Assembly (NCBI RefSeq): GCF_021155765.1 | Contig: NC_060117.1 | Span: forward strand, 6,476,001 to 6,540,000 | Reading direction: 5' to 3' | DNA from: Diprion similis | Taxonomy: Eukaryota; Arthropoda; Insecta; Hymenoptera; Diprionidae | Length of the DNA: 64,000 bases | Part shown: positions 37,756-49,800 of the stretch, piece after piece | Numbering within the stretch: position 1 is the first letter of the stretch | Layout: the number at the start of each line of letters is the position of its first letter | Translations under genes and position numbers: made by a program | The notes under the pieces: model-generated | What the model saw: the letters and a program-made list of their open reading frames with translations, nothing else | The model's database searches: none | Told to the model about the DNA's origin: nothing

Positions 37756-39494
37756 ATGAATTTAGCTGTATCTAAGATTGGTTTACAATTGTCGAATGTA
37801 TCAAATGTTACGCATTTATCCCATTGTTTAAGGGGGCATTTAACAAGATTTCCAACAAATAGCAATAACTCTGTGATAATACTGAGAAACAAGTCTACCA
37901 GATCTAACCTGCTTTATGAAAATCGAAAACATTGGTTTGTACCTAAAAAAGAAACCATCGGCCCTTACGGATGGTTCTTATTGGCGAGTAACTAGTAATT
38001 TTTTCAACTTACTTTTTTTCCACATTTCAATAATTAGCAACTTTCAATATTACTTCAAATTCAAAAGTCGAGTCAGCAACGAAAATTTATTATACCTTAC
38101 GATCGCACATATCTTTTGCTGTGAAACCGTCAACACTGTTACCCATCAACTAATTTTGAATTAAGATAAGTATCTCAAATTAACTTTATATTACTTTTTC
38201 AGAGTTTGCCTGTCTTCTCTTTTGGTTTGGGATGCTGGCAAATTGAAAGGCGCCAATGGAAGTTGGCTCTAATAAAAGATCTGGAGACTCGAACAACCTC
38301 TGCACCTGTGCCTCTGCCCGACGAGTAATTAGTTACAATTAAAAAACGATTATGAAGCCCAGCTTGCATAGTAGCAAAGCACACCGAAATTCTTTGAAAT
38401 AAATTAATTCAATAGAGTTTTCAACATCATTAACTTTGCACACGATTAAATGCAACTTTTAATTTGATGACTTTAATACATTATTAAAATCAACTTTAGC
38501 ATGACTGTTAACTTCAGCTTAATAGAAAGTTCAATAATCAATATTGGTGTTTTGATTTGTAGTTCATATTTTCATTTAATTATCTATACTTTCAGCATCG
38601 AAGAATTACAGACGATGGAATACCGACCTGTTAAAGTAAGGGGAGAATTTTTACACGATCGAGAATTTCTCGTAGGCCCGAGGAGCTTGATTATTGACGG
38701 TGCTCCTGCTAGTGGCGACGGAGGTGCATTGTTAACTCCAGGTAGCGTTCGCACTGGATTCATGGTCATCACACCGTTTAAATTGGAGGGCAAGGAGTGA
38801 GCATATTTGTGTCATTTACTTGTTATTTAATCACCTCACTACTTCAATTAAAAACAGTATATAGTGTTTACATAGAAAAAAAACTCAAGTTCTGTTTATT
38901 TTGAAAAAAAAAAAGAATAACAGAAATTTGTCTTTCATTTCAAGAAACTAAGATTTTCTAAATCACGTAAGACAAATTGGTTCTCATGAAAATTTTTACT
39001 TTCCAGCACAACTATTCTTGTAAATAGGGGTTGGGTACCATTGAAAAAACGACATCCTGAAAAACGACCGAATGATACGGTGAAGGGTGTTGTTGAAATC
39101 ACCGGAATTGTTCGTTTGAATGAAACAAGACCGCAATTTTCTCCTAGGAACAATCCAAGAAATGGTGCTTGGTATTACAGGTAAAGTTGATAGTAAAAAA
39201 AAACTTTGAAACGAATGATTAATAATAACTACGTTCCTCCCCTGAAATATTTTACTAAAATTTTAATATTCTCTTTTTAGAGACCTCAATGCAATGGCAG
39301 AACTTGTAGACACTGAGCCCATTTTCCTTGACTTGATTACTAATTTAAACACCGAAGATGGGCCGATTCCCAAACAAACACGTGTGACAATGAGAAATGA
39401 ACATATGAGTTACATATTTACTTGGTTTACGCTATCGTTGGCGACTGGAGCTATGTGGCACAGAATGTTTATACGCAAACTACCTCTACTTTAA
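37756..39494 (+). CDS. Surf1: SURF1, cytochrome c oxidase assembly factor
   Basis: Five exons (37756-37983, 38203-38324, 38596-38796, 39007-39180, 39281-39494) give 312 residues (human 300). SURF1 is an inner-membrane protein needed for an early step of complex IV assembly, around COX1 maturation. Seen: a basic N-terminus; a first membrane segment in GPYGWFLLSLPVFSFGLGCW with WQIERRQWKL just after it; MEYRPVKVRGEFLHDREFLVGP-type central blocks; LVNRGWVP; and a second membrane segment near the end (SYIFTWFTLSLATGAMW). Introns 2-4 are GT/AG. Intron 1 keeps frame only if it uses a GC donor (TTG|GCGAGT at 37,984); the nearby GT at 37,988 breaks the frame. The start ATG at 37,756 gives a plausible import signal. 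Confidence 0.93.
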
Positions 39495-42355
39495 TTTTGG
39501 TTTACTGTAATATTGTATAATTTGTACGGTATTTCAATCCGTATCGAGTGACATGGAGTAAGATATTGTAAAAAAAAAATATTGGTAGAAGATCATTAAA
39601 TTATCATGATAATTCATACAGATATACATGTAGTTGTAATTTTTTACTAGTACTAACGCGGTAAAAAATTAACCCAAAATGTAATGAAAAATTACATTTT
39701 TATTTTCTTACAATTCTACAGTTTCTTACTAGGTAAACGCATCCCGGAATGTATTTTTCTTACTCGTGTTGGTTTTTGTTTACTTGACAATTAAAAGACT
39801 ATTTTCGGAGAATCAAATATAGAGAAATAAAATCAGATCTCTAGTATTCATAACTATATCTACAATTGCAACAGTTTGGTTCGTTTAAGATACTGGAACA
39901 TATATTTCATAAAAATATATCTTTTAGAGTAAAATTAGGATTACTTGTTACAAAGTCTATAACAATTTTTTTTTCTCTACTAATAAAATTGTAAATATTT
40001 ATGCTACAAGCATAATATACGTACATATAATTATACATATTCAACAAATTTTTTAACCTTGAACTGCGTAAGTTTTATTAGATGGCTTTTTATAGCCGGA
40101 ACAGTGAATTATTACTTTGATATTACGTTTATTGAGAAAAGAATTTGTTCATTTGAAGAAATTCTGCGAGTATTAATTGGGAAATATCAATGAGATTTCA
40201 ATACCTTCTTATTATTACAATTGAATTTTGCTTATATAATCGATTGAAAAGTTCGTATACTAGTTAGTTAGATTATTTTTCAATTTCCAGTAGTTTAGGA
40301 AAATGAATTATTATTATACTTCAATAATGGAAGTTTTACTCTCACTATAACTGAACCCATAATTTTGGTGAATCAAAATGCTCCCCCTGCGTTTAAGAAT
40401 TGATTTCTTTTCATTCGTTACCTTAATTAAACACTCGTTCAGTCTTTGAACAAAGTTCACACCTCGGAACTTATTTCCAGTAACATATTATAAATGTATA
40501 GCAGGCATAAAAAGGCATTTGCTTTAAAAAGTTTGACTGTTGGTCTATGCAAAGTTCGCATTATGAATTTCGTACCTTTATAATAACGTTTAAACCATAT
40601 TGCAGTAATTTTTACAGAATGATTGTTCCATTTTCTTGGGTAAAATTTCTCAAGTAAACCCTGCTACTTCGTATTTTGAATGACAGCTAAACAGTTAACA
40701 TGGAGAATAAATTTCATCTGAAGGAGGAAACACTCATTTGGTTTACTCTGATATTTAATTTCTTTGCTACTTTAGTTAGCGACAGGATTATAAATATTTT
40801 AATGACAACTATCTCTGAGTATATCTTTAGCAATAACAACAAACAGTAGATTGTGCGTCCTAATTATTAAAATATACATGCGTTGGAAAAATTATCTAAT
40901 TCGAAAAAAATTAGGAAATACAAAAAAGGGTTCTTCATTATATATTCTCTGTGAAGAATAAATTTAATCAGTACTTTCTAAAATTTAATAATTAATATAA
41001 TATGGTATTTTATTTAGTGATCTTAGCACTGTCAAGAGAACGATACGCTATCGAATAGGATTTACCTATGGAGATAATTGATTCCTCTGAATGTCTACTG
41101 TTTCGCACATGCTTTAAACATGCAATATCTCGAGTGGCAGGAGCCAAATGTTACTTTGTATTTTATCTAATGTTGCAAATCAATATAAGGAAAAGCAATC
41201 GAAATTTATTATAATAATGAATTCGGAAAACTGTATTGAATGTACATAATACTACGTACGTACGTCCCACCAATTAGAAGGGCAAATACATGTTTTTACA
41301 ATTAAGAAGTTCCGTCTCTAGAGTTGGGTTGTCGAACAATTTGGCTGAAGCCCAAATAAGGTAAAAAAAAATAATACAGACATATCTTAAAAGTAATAAA
41401 TTGATTAACTTACTTTTCGCATTAATAATACTACTTTAACTATATTAGCTTTATGGCTTTCGGTTCATTCGATTCCTGCATTGGATATAAATGCATATGT
41501 CGCAGTACCTTTACTTGTTACGTTTGAATTATAATTCTTATGTACTACTCTTTTGGATTGAGAATGAGAAACAGAAAATTTACGATTCATCGTAACGGTA
41601 TTGAAAAAATTCAACAAAACCGATCAGTATCCTACTGAACATTTTTCTAACGTTTCCTACGTATATTTTACTGTTAATAGATTTTGAAGTAGTATTTATA
41701 CAATTTTATACATATCTATCTCTAAGGTAATTGTAATCTCTTGTGCAATATTCTGACTCACATCTCAATACATGTTCGTTTATCCAAGAGTCTCATGATA
41801 CTTTTTTGGCACGATTTCAATGATAAATAATCAATTATTAGGTGGCGTAGGAAAATTGATAGTGTCTTTTGACTTTGCTTTCCACAGATGGGTTATATTT
41901 AATTCACGGTCGGTGCTAGTAAAAAATTTTCACCGTAACCTTAGTAATATCGCTTTTTGATATAAATAACATGGAAGGAGATACCAAAGCGCTTCTTTTA
42001 ATGTGACAAATGGTGGTGAAACTTTAGTGTACACCGTATTGTAGCTAAAAGAAAAGTGACTCAATTGACTATTTTGTGAAAAGCGAGGAAGATAGCATGC
42101 GAGAATTTATGAAGAATCTTTTGTACAATTTTTTATCACCCACCTAGCCATTGATTATATTGTAAGTGTAACATTTTTCGACATATCACTTGTTGATGAT
42201 ACCACCATGAGTTGATATTCACAAAATTCAAATGATTACACAGAAAATTTTTAATTACAGTGGTGACACCTTTCCAAAATGATATTTTTTCAAAGATTGC
42301 TTAATATTAATTTGTTATTATTTTCATCGAATAGTTGTTATACTTACTGAAAATT
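39495..42355. other. Gap between convergent SURF1 and pins
   Basis: 2.9 kb of strongly AT-rich sequence. It probably includes a long 3' UTR of pins and the short 3' UTR of SURF1. No coding exon, RNA gene or inverted element was recognised. Confidence 0.5.
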
Positions 42356-45116
42356 TTAATGGCCTTTTGCTGGTCCAGAAGCTCGTTGATCTTCCATGCG
42401 ACCGGCTTGCAGTCTCTGAATGAGGGCAAACAGATCTTCTTCGGGCACGGTAGTCCTTGATGTTGTGTTTCCGTTTCTTCTTTGGTTTTGTTCCTCCTCT
42501 GCATCGTGTAATGTTGAAGCAGCTGGCAAAGGACTACGTTGATCCTCTAAACGTGAGCCTTGGCATCGCACTAGCATTTCAATGAATGAATCGTCAGCTT
42601 CCTGCCCAATTGGTTGTGGAGGAGGCCTATTCGTATTTCTGTTCGTATTCAATCCGGGCAAGCAAGGCAGAGTAACACGCTGCTCATCCATTCGCTTACT
42701 TTGCATTCCAGCTATTAGTTCCAACAAATCTTCTCCTTCTTTCTCTTTTTGTTCTGGAGTCGCTGCTCTTGGTCTCGGTCTCGGTTTCTGATTGGCATTT
42801 AGCACACAGCGCTGATCATCCATTCGGCCTGATTGAAATCTTGATAGAAGTTCGAAAAAAGATTCTTCTTCTTCTTCTTGCGAAGGTTGTGGCGCGATTC
42901 CAGCTCTAGCAGGCAGAGGCTCACCCATATCTTTTTGCTTACCATCCGGGGTTAACTGGATAAAAAATTAGATAATGAATTACAATATTTCAGATTGTAT
43001 ACATGATGGATAAAGGGAAAATTCATCAATTTTCAGTCGATAATACACGTTCATCAACGTCTTTGTTTTCTAAAATGTGTAAGCATTGTAACATGCGCTG
43101 AATCTGAAGGTACCAGGTTTTAAGATCATTGAGGTTTTAAGACAGTTATTGTAGATTACCAGACTCTTCGAACATTGTATTGTTTACTGAAAATTGATAG
43201 TTTTACTTCTATCTAGTTTATCTACAGATTAATACACAATAATCTTTTTCAAAGAAGACAATATTACCGGTTCGATGGTCCTTGTAAATAACTATATGCA
43301 AGGAAATACCGAATAATTACAATAAATTCGGTGATTCAAGAACAATTTGTAGTCTAGTGATACGTTAAACAAAAACATTCCATCGCTCACCTTGATCAGA
43401 TCCAGATTGTCCATGCTCTGTCTTCTCAACCTGTATCTACCTGGCGAAGAAGCGGCTATAGCCGAAGCTTTGGTCGTTGGAATTAAATGCATTCCGTTTC
43501 CACTTTCTGCTTCTCCGTCGCCTTTTTCTAAGCCTAAAAGTTTCTTGAGATCGGTAACGTTCATCTGAGCCGTAGCCTGACCCATTGGATCGTTTAATTC
43601 TTTAGAAATGTTCAAATGCAGACTGGCAAAGTGCAGTGCTTTCTCATGGTTAGCCATAGCTGAGTAAGCATTTCCCAATGACCAACAGGCTCGACCTTCT
43701 CCGACTCGATCCATCAGCTGTTGCGCAATGGAAAGATGACGGAGGTGATAGTCTACGGCAGCCTGGTAATCGCGGAGAAGCGTGTAAGTATTACCAAGGG
43801 AATAACACGCTTGTGCTTCTACCGCTCGGTCACGCAATTCTTGAGCAAGGACCAGCGTACGTCTGTGAAAATTTTTTGAATTGTAATTATTTTAGCATCC
43901 AATGATGGTATAACAAAATTTCAAAGTACTTTGAGCTTCAGCCTGCTGATAACTTACTTGTAATGTTGTGCTGCTTTTTCAAATTCCCCAAGAAATATGT
44001 GCGAGTTGCCCAAATTACTGTTGGCTCTTCTCTCCGCAGCTTTATCACCAAACTCTCTTGCAATTTTTAATCTTTCATTGTGGTAATGAATCGCTTGTTG
44101 AAAATCACCCAGCAAGTAAAATGTGTTTCCCAAATTTCCACATGCCCTCCCTTGTGCAGCTGTATCGCTCAACTCTCTCATCAGCTTCAAATTTTCTCTA
44201 GAAAATCACAATTATTTGATCAGGTAATTAGATAATAAAAGTTTGAAACTACTGTAATGCATAGGTTTCAAACAAAAAATATTAAAGAGTTGTGGTATCA
44301 AGTATATATATAATATTACTGAATTCGAAGAGAAGGTATTCTATATGTGCAAAAGTAACATACTCGTAGTAATGAACAGCTTCCTGAAGACACTGTCTAA
44401 CGTCCTCAGGAAATTCTCCTGGATCTTGTTGTCCGACTCTGCCAATTTGTTTACCCTTTGCGTGATAAACATTTCCGAGATTGTAAAGAGCTCGACCTTC
44501 GCTGAGCTGATTAATAAAGAACGCTTGATTAAAAATGCGAATGCATGAGGATAAAAGTGTGGAACAGAGGTGAATAAAACAAATTACCTTATCGCCAAGT
44601 TCTCTTGATATTTCTAAATGCCTTTTGCAGCATATCGTAGCTTCGTCAAACTTTCCCATAACTTTCAGAGTATTTCCAAGATTTCCACTTGATTTAGCCT
44701 CCCCTAACTTATCTCCCATAGTTCTTGCCAATGTTAAATCATGGTTGTGATACTGCATGGCTTTGACGTAATCACCAAGATAAAAGTAAGCATTTCCAAG
44801 CTGGCTGTAGATCGCGCTCAACGTTCTTAAGTCGTCCGTTCCAGCCTGTATCGCTGCTTGAAAGAATGCAACACCTGTGCGACAATCACCTTCCTTGCAA
44901 AGACGCTCGCCTTCAAGGGCCAATTCCAAACACATGTTGCTATCTCCTCCGCTGTTCTGTAAATGGAAAAATCGTTTTATGTCTAGATATATGGATGGCG
45001 TATCGTTCTATGATTGGAAAAAATTGGATTCAGAGTTGTTTTGGCTAGATCAACGTAACGAGACGAAGTAGACGAGCGAGATTAATTTTAATTACTATTA
45101 GAAACGAGTGAATATA

Positions 45117-45166
<50 letters not shown>

Positions 45167-45494
45167 TAGGAATCGTAGTGTGTTTGCGTTACGAAGCAGT
45201 AGTTCACATTAATCTTTAGATGTGATGATTAATTTTAAACTTGGGAAAGGTGCGGAATGAAAAATGAATAGGAAAGCGATGTGGACTGTAAGAAGTGGGA
45301 AAGAAATCTCTGTGAACAGCGTAATGAATACCCGTATGACTCATTGCACGTAGGTAAGGCTCATATGTATGTACATATATATTGAAGAATTTAAGTGACA
45401 AATGACAAATAATGAGGTAGAAAAGGACATGTGATTCACTTACTTGACCGTCTACTGAGAGATTTTCTGCACTTGCACTGTGCGACATTTTCAT
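42356..45494 (-). CDS. pins: Pins/LGN (GPSM2), TPR and GoLoco spindle-orientation protein
   Basis: Six exons (45494-45444, 44956-44588, 44506-44364, 44197-43958, 43862-43391, 42955-42356) join in frame to 624 residues. The N-terminal half holds about eight TPR-type repeats with the LGN signature G.A..NLGN (AKSSGNLGNTLKVMGKFDEA, RALYNLGNVYHAKGK, RACGNLGNTFYLLGDF, RANSNLGNSHIFLGEF, QACYSLGNTYTLLRDY, RACWSLGNAYSAMANH). The C-terminal exon carries four GoLoco motifs ending in (D/E)(D/E)QR at about 471-474, 515-518, 562-565 and 613-616. Pins binds Galpha-i-GDP through GoLoco and Mud/NuMA and Inscuteable through the TPRs, orienting the mitotic spindle at the cortex. As I recall, Drosophila Pins has three GoLoco motifs and vertebrate LGN four, so this resembles the latter. 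Intron 1 contains a 46-base A run. Confidence 0.96.
45118..45163 (+). repeat. Poly(A) run of 46 bases
   Basis: 46 uninterrupted A residues in intron 1 of pins (poly-T with respect to the gene). It could be the tail of an old retroposed sequence or a simple repeat; no element body was recognised upstream. Confidence 0.95.
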
Positions 45495-45892
45495 TGGTCA
45501 ATTGCTAGCAGATCGTAAGGATTGTTGAAGGCAGGAATAAACAATTTGTTATCCGGTGAAGAATTGTTGAACTGTATAATTTGACGTAAATTAAGCTTTA
45601 TGTGTACGAGGCACTCCCCTTCGTCAAAAGATCGTCATTTAGAAAAGTCGAAACAATAAATTTTAGCATTTTTTTGAAATTAGATATTAGTTGTTGTGGC
45701 AAATAAAAATTATTTATTACTACATCAAACACTCCCACTTGTTTACGACAAATTCACACGATTATCAAACGCGTCACCCTAACCGCGCAGCAATACTATG
45801 CAATGCATTCGCGACTTCGCGCAGTTCAATTTAGTTTGTGGCTGGTTTGTAGTACACATCGGTGTAACCAGATGACACTAAATGCAATTATG

Positions 45893-46026
45893 AGTGCGTT
45901 CCGAAATTTGCTGGCAAGCGCTAAAAATTCCCTAGGACAGAGGCAGGACTACTCATGAATTCGGCAGCGCAAGAGAGACGAAATATTGTTGGACAGCACT
46001 GGGAACTAATATAAAAATGTACCCTA
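45893..46026 (-). repeat. MITE-like ~130-bp element, copy 4
   Basis: It starts GAGTGCGTTCCGAAATTTG and carries AAAAATTCCCTAGGACAG, TCGGCAGCGCAAGAGA and ACAGCACTGGGAACTAAT. It ends near GTACCCTAC. The orientation is opposite to copies 1 and 3. It lies about 400 bases upstream of the pins start codon. Confidence 0.85.
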
Positions 46027-46104
46027 CGTTACAGGAGTATTCGTGTTATTTACGTTGTTTGAGTCTCGTATTCAGTGAACTCACTGATCTCTACCTCTTT
46101 GGCT

Positions 46105-46246
46105 AGTTTCTAAACTAATTGGCAGTGCTAAAAATTCCCTAGGACAGCGGCAGAAGGACCGTGGGCAGAGGTGCTGACGAACTTGGCAGCGCAAAAGAGA
46201 TAAAAGATTGTTACAGTACTGGAAGCTAATTTCGGAACGCACCCTA
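46105..46246 (-). repeat. MITE-like ~130-bp element, copy 5
   Basis: It carries TAAAAATTCCCTAGGACAG, TTGGCAGCGCAAAAGAGAT and GCTAATTTCGGAACGCACCC. It is in the same orientation as copy 4 and begins only about 80 bases after it ends. An extra stretch (GTGGGCAGAGGTGCTGACG) lies between the core blocks. Confidence 0.85.
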
Positions 46247-46477
46247 TATCACACAATCCACGTAACACAAGACGTTACTGGTGTTCATGAAAGATGGTAT
46301 TTCCCAAAGGGGATTAGCTTTGGTACTTCCAATGCCAATTTCAGAGAGATATTATAAACAGAGTAGGCAAGGTGTAGGGATTAGCAGGGGATAGCATTAG
46401 GTGGAAAGATCGAACGCACAGAAAGAGTGCGAAACTCCAATGACCATGGGCATAGGAATACTATCATATGTCCATGC

Positions 46478-46552
46478 TAATGACTGAGCTATCCTTTTCT
46501 ACCAAGCATGCGCGGTGTCTTAATTTGTAGAAAAGGATAGCTCAGTCATTAG
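46478..46552. repeat. Perfect 26-bp inverted repeat with a 23-base loop
   Basis: 46,478-46,503 and 46,527-46,552 are exact reverse complements. The right arm contains GGATAGCTCAGTCATTAGAG, which resembles a tRNA D-arm/A-box (TAGCTCAGT-GGTAGAG). No B-box or full cloverleaf is present, so this is not called a tRNA gene. It may be part of a short interspersed or foldback element. Confidence 0.9.
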
Positions 46553-46611
46553 AGTTTCTCTCTCTTTTTGGAACGTCTACTCCTGTTTATAATATATTTA
46601 CGGCCAATTTA

Positions 46612-46646
46612 TTTAAATAATATATATATTATATATTATATATATA
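46612..46646. repeat. AT-rich microsatellite
   Basis: A (TA)n/(ATT)n mixture, partly self-complementary, just before the left border of the esterase duplication. Confidence 0.8.
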
Positions 46647-46805
46647 GACGGCCACACATCAGGTGCAGCCCGTGAAAAACGGTAATAACTAATTAACTTC
46701 TTTTTTCTTCGTGACTCTACTATTCATTAAATGCCGATTATACAGAGATTAAGATTTCGGTTATCTGTGATAGACTGAATTTTTCTACCTATTTCTTCAT
46801 CGCTG

Positions 46806-49800
46806 CTACGAAAATATCTTTGCAAAAGTTAACAAAAGTACGAATATTAAATAAAATTTGGTCGTTGTGACATTTGAGCCTTTTGATAGGGCAGTCGATG
46901 TCTTAAGGGTTTCCTTTAGCGTAGCCCAAAACTTCATTCGCTCCTCAAAGAAAGAATGCCGAACGTTGAGCTCCACTTCAGGCCCGTTTCCAATTTGAAG
47001 ATAGTTGTTCTCAGCAGCCGAGTATGGTTTCCATATTGTGCCGTTGGGAGCCAAGGTTGTCGGTGTTCTGAAAAATCAATCGTTTAACATACTTGTCTAA
47101 TGAGTTAAGTAAAATAATAATAATTTGTTGTTGCGTAATAGTTTACCCATTGGTTGCAAAGGAGGTCCACAACTGAACCATGATGTCTACGATTTCCAAA
47201 TCTTTTTTGGTCGTGCTTTTATTAAAATTTCGTCCGGCAAACTGCAACTCAGGGTCAAAGATGTAGAAAGTATCGTCACCGTGAGTTACACCCAAATCTG
47301 CGGTTGTGTTGTAATCAAGGTAAGTGTTGCTAAAAGTGCCATGATAACTGAAAGTGTAGAAGTACTGCGGGTTCTTCGCAACAGAATGTTGCTGTAGAAG
47401 TGCATCGTAGGCTGGATATCGAAACATGCCATCGCCGATGGCGTGCGTAGTGTTGACGAGTATCTGCGGATGGATCAAATCATCGTAGAGGATCCATAAT
47501 ATAATATTGTATATAGAGATTTAGCACGTAGATGAATACACTCAATTAAACCGTAAGAATTATGGTTTTGTGACGTATAAGAGAGTTTCGAGATTGAATG
47601 TTTCATTATTTCATGAGCCCATGTTGAGTTAAAAGTATAAACATAGTTATCAAGCATCAAATTCATTTTTGCAATCCATTTTAGTTTACCGAAACAAAAA
47701 TGATTAGAAAACATCTAAAATGATGACATGAGCATATTTTTACGGGAAATTGAAAAAATTCAAAATCACAAAAATATCGAATACCCTAATATACATGGAG
47801 TCTACGGCTTCGTGTTTCTATTGATGCCTGAGGGTCTGGGGAATATACAATACTGAACTTGAGCAGCGATGTACTTTTGATCGACGTTCGTTTGCAAATA
47901 CGGCTATTTCACTACTGGCTGGCTTGAATAACCACATGAGAATCTGAAGTAGCTATTCCTCTCGACTAGGGACTAAAAGCCCAGAACCCCGGGTTAGTTT
48001 GTTTTGCCTAATGTCACAGCAAGCACAAGTTTCTTGATTTTTTGAAATTACTTACGACACTTGTGTTGGTGGTCAGATCGTTGTTCAAGTAATATGACTT
48101 TATACCATTAACGTAAGCAGTTCCGTTGTCCGGTTGGTATGTCAAGCTAATAATGCGAGGCAAGACAAAGTCATAATTCTCCAGGAAATCTCGAAACAGT
48201 TCTTCATTTATGAACAAACCTACAGGTGAACCCAACCAGGAGAAATATGATTTTGGAATAAAAAATTATGTAAGTCTAGGTTTCAAATATTCTTCTCAGA
48301 TCAAGAAAAACAAAACGATGGATCGATCACATGGTGAACGAAATTTGGAAGAGTGCTGATATCAATTGTGCGTAACTCGGTTGTCAGAGGTCACGAAAAG
48401 GAATCTGATTATACATTGAAAACAATGATTTCCCGGTATTGGTCCATCGTTTTCACCTTTCCATTTCGATTTTTACAATCACTACGACAATATGAATGGT
48501 ACGATCTTGATATCCAGTCTGCCACGTTCGATTCGACATGCTCTAATTTTCAGAATTTCTAAGCCCGTTTTTTTCTTGGAATTGAAAGCTTCAATAGACG
48601 TAAATTTTACCTGCAGTGTAGAAGGTTCCTTCATCTCGGGCAACACCGGAAATCCAAGGCAGGTCACGCATTTTTCCAGCAGCAAAAAGGTTCGTGGGAC
48701 TGTCGGTTAGTACTGCGCCTTCGACGTCCGGCTCATCGGTAGGGCCCCATATCAGCGCTGGATATATGTGCCACTCAAAAAACAACGGTTCCGTGGCGAT
48801 AATGTCAGCGAAGTCAATGGTTCGCAGGCAGTCGATTAGACTTTCCGATGTTTCGTTGAAACACCCGACGTACTCGCCAAGTTGAAAAGCGCGGTTCGCG
48901 TAAGCAGCTCTCGGTAAGTAAGCCGACGGTGAGAGAGCTGATCCACTCTTCGTGATATATTTATGAAAAAGCCCTGAGTCAACCCACAGATTGGTTATGA
49001 TAGATGCTTGTTATTATAGCTATGCTTTAGATTCAATTCATACCAGGTTATTTCGTTGAAATTTTAGGCGGGCAATTCAGCACAAGCTAAAATCCGCCTG
49101 GATTTATGCAGTTCTGTGTACATTTGATAGAAATCCGCCTCAGTAAAGTGTGCCCTGAATTGCATAACTTCAGGCGGATTTACCCTGTGTTAAATTGCCT
49201 ACGTAGTACTTTCACGTAATAAAACGTCGTGCAAAAGAGTGAATTCCATTAAAAAATACGTAAGATTTCCAGGAAATTAGAAACGAATTGCAGTTACTTG
49301 TAGTTTGCCGACAAATAGAGTGTAGAATCCTGTGGAATTATAGAAACTTGTCCACTAAAGAAAAATCGAACGGATCTACAAATAATATCTACTTCTATTT
49401 CGCATGTAACATTATTGTATTTTTATATATTGCAATGATAAGCTTTGGTGTTTTACCAATTGTTGCGTCTGACAGTGTCAACATATGCACACACACACTG
49501 CCTGAACTCGATCCAATGAGTGTGACTCGATCAGGATCACCGCCAAAGTACTTTATGTTGTTTTGAACCCACTTCAGTGCCAAGACCTGATCCTTGAGTC
49601 CCCAATTTCCTGATGCCACCTCGTCACCGGTGCTCAAAAATCCAAGTGGACCAATACGATGACTGGGAAGAACCAGTACTATATCTGCATCAAGTAAGTA
49701 TTCCGGGCCGTATCTATCAGATCTAGCATTTCCAGTCCTGAAACCTCCTCCGAAAAGATACACCATCACTGGAAGTAACGCCGAGTTCGTGCTCTCCGGA

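Noticed and set aside
46527-46552. tRNA gene
   Set aside because: Only an A-box/D-arm-like string is present; no anticodon stem, T-arm or acceptor pairing could be drawn.
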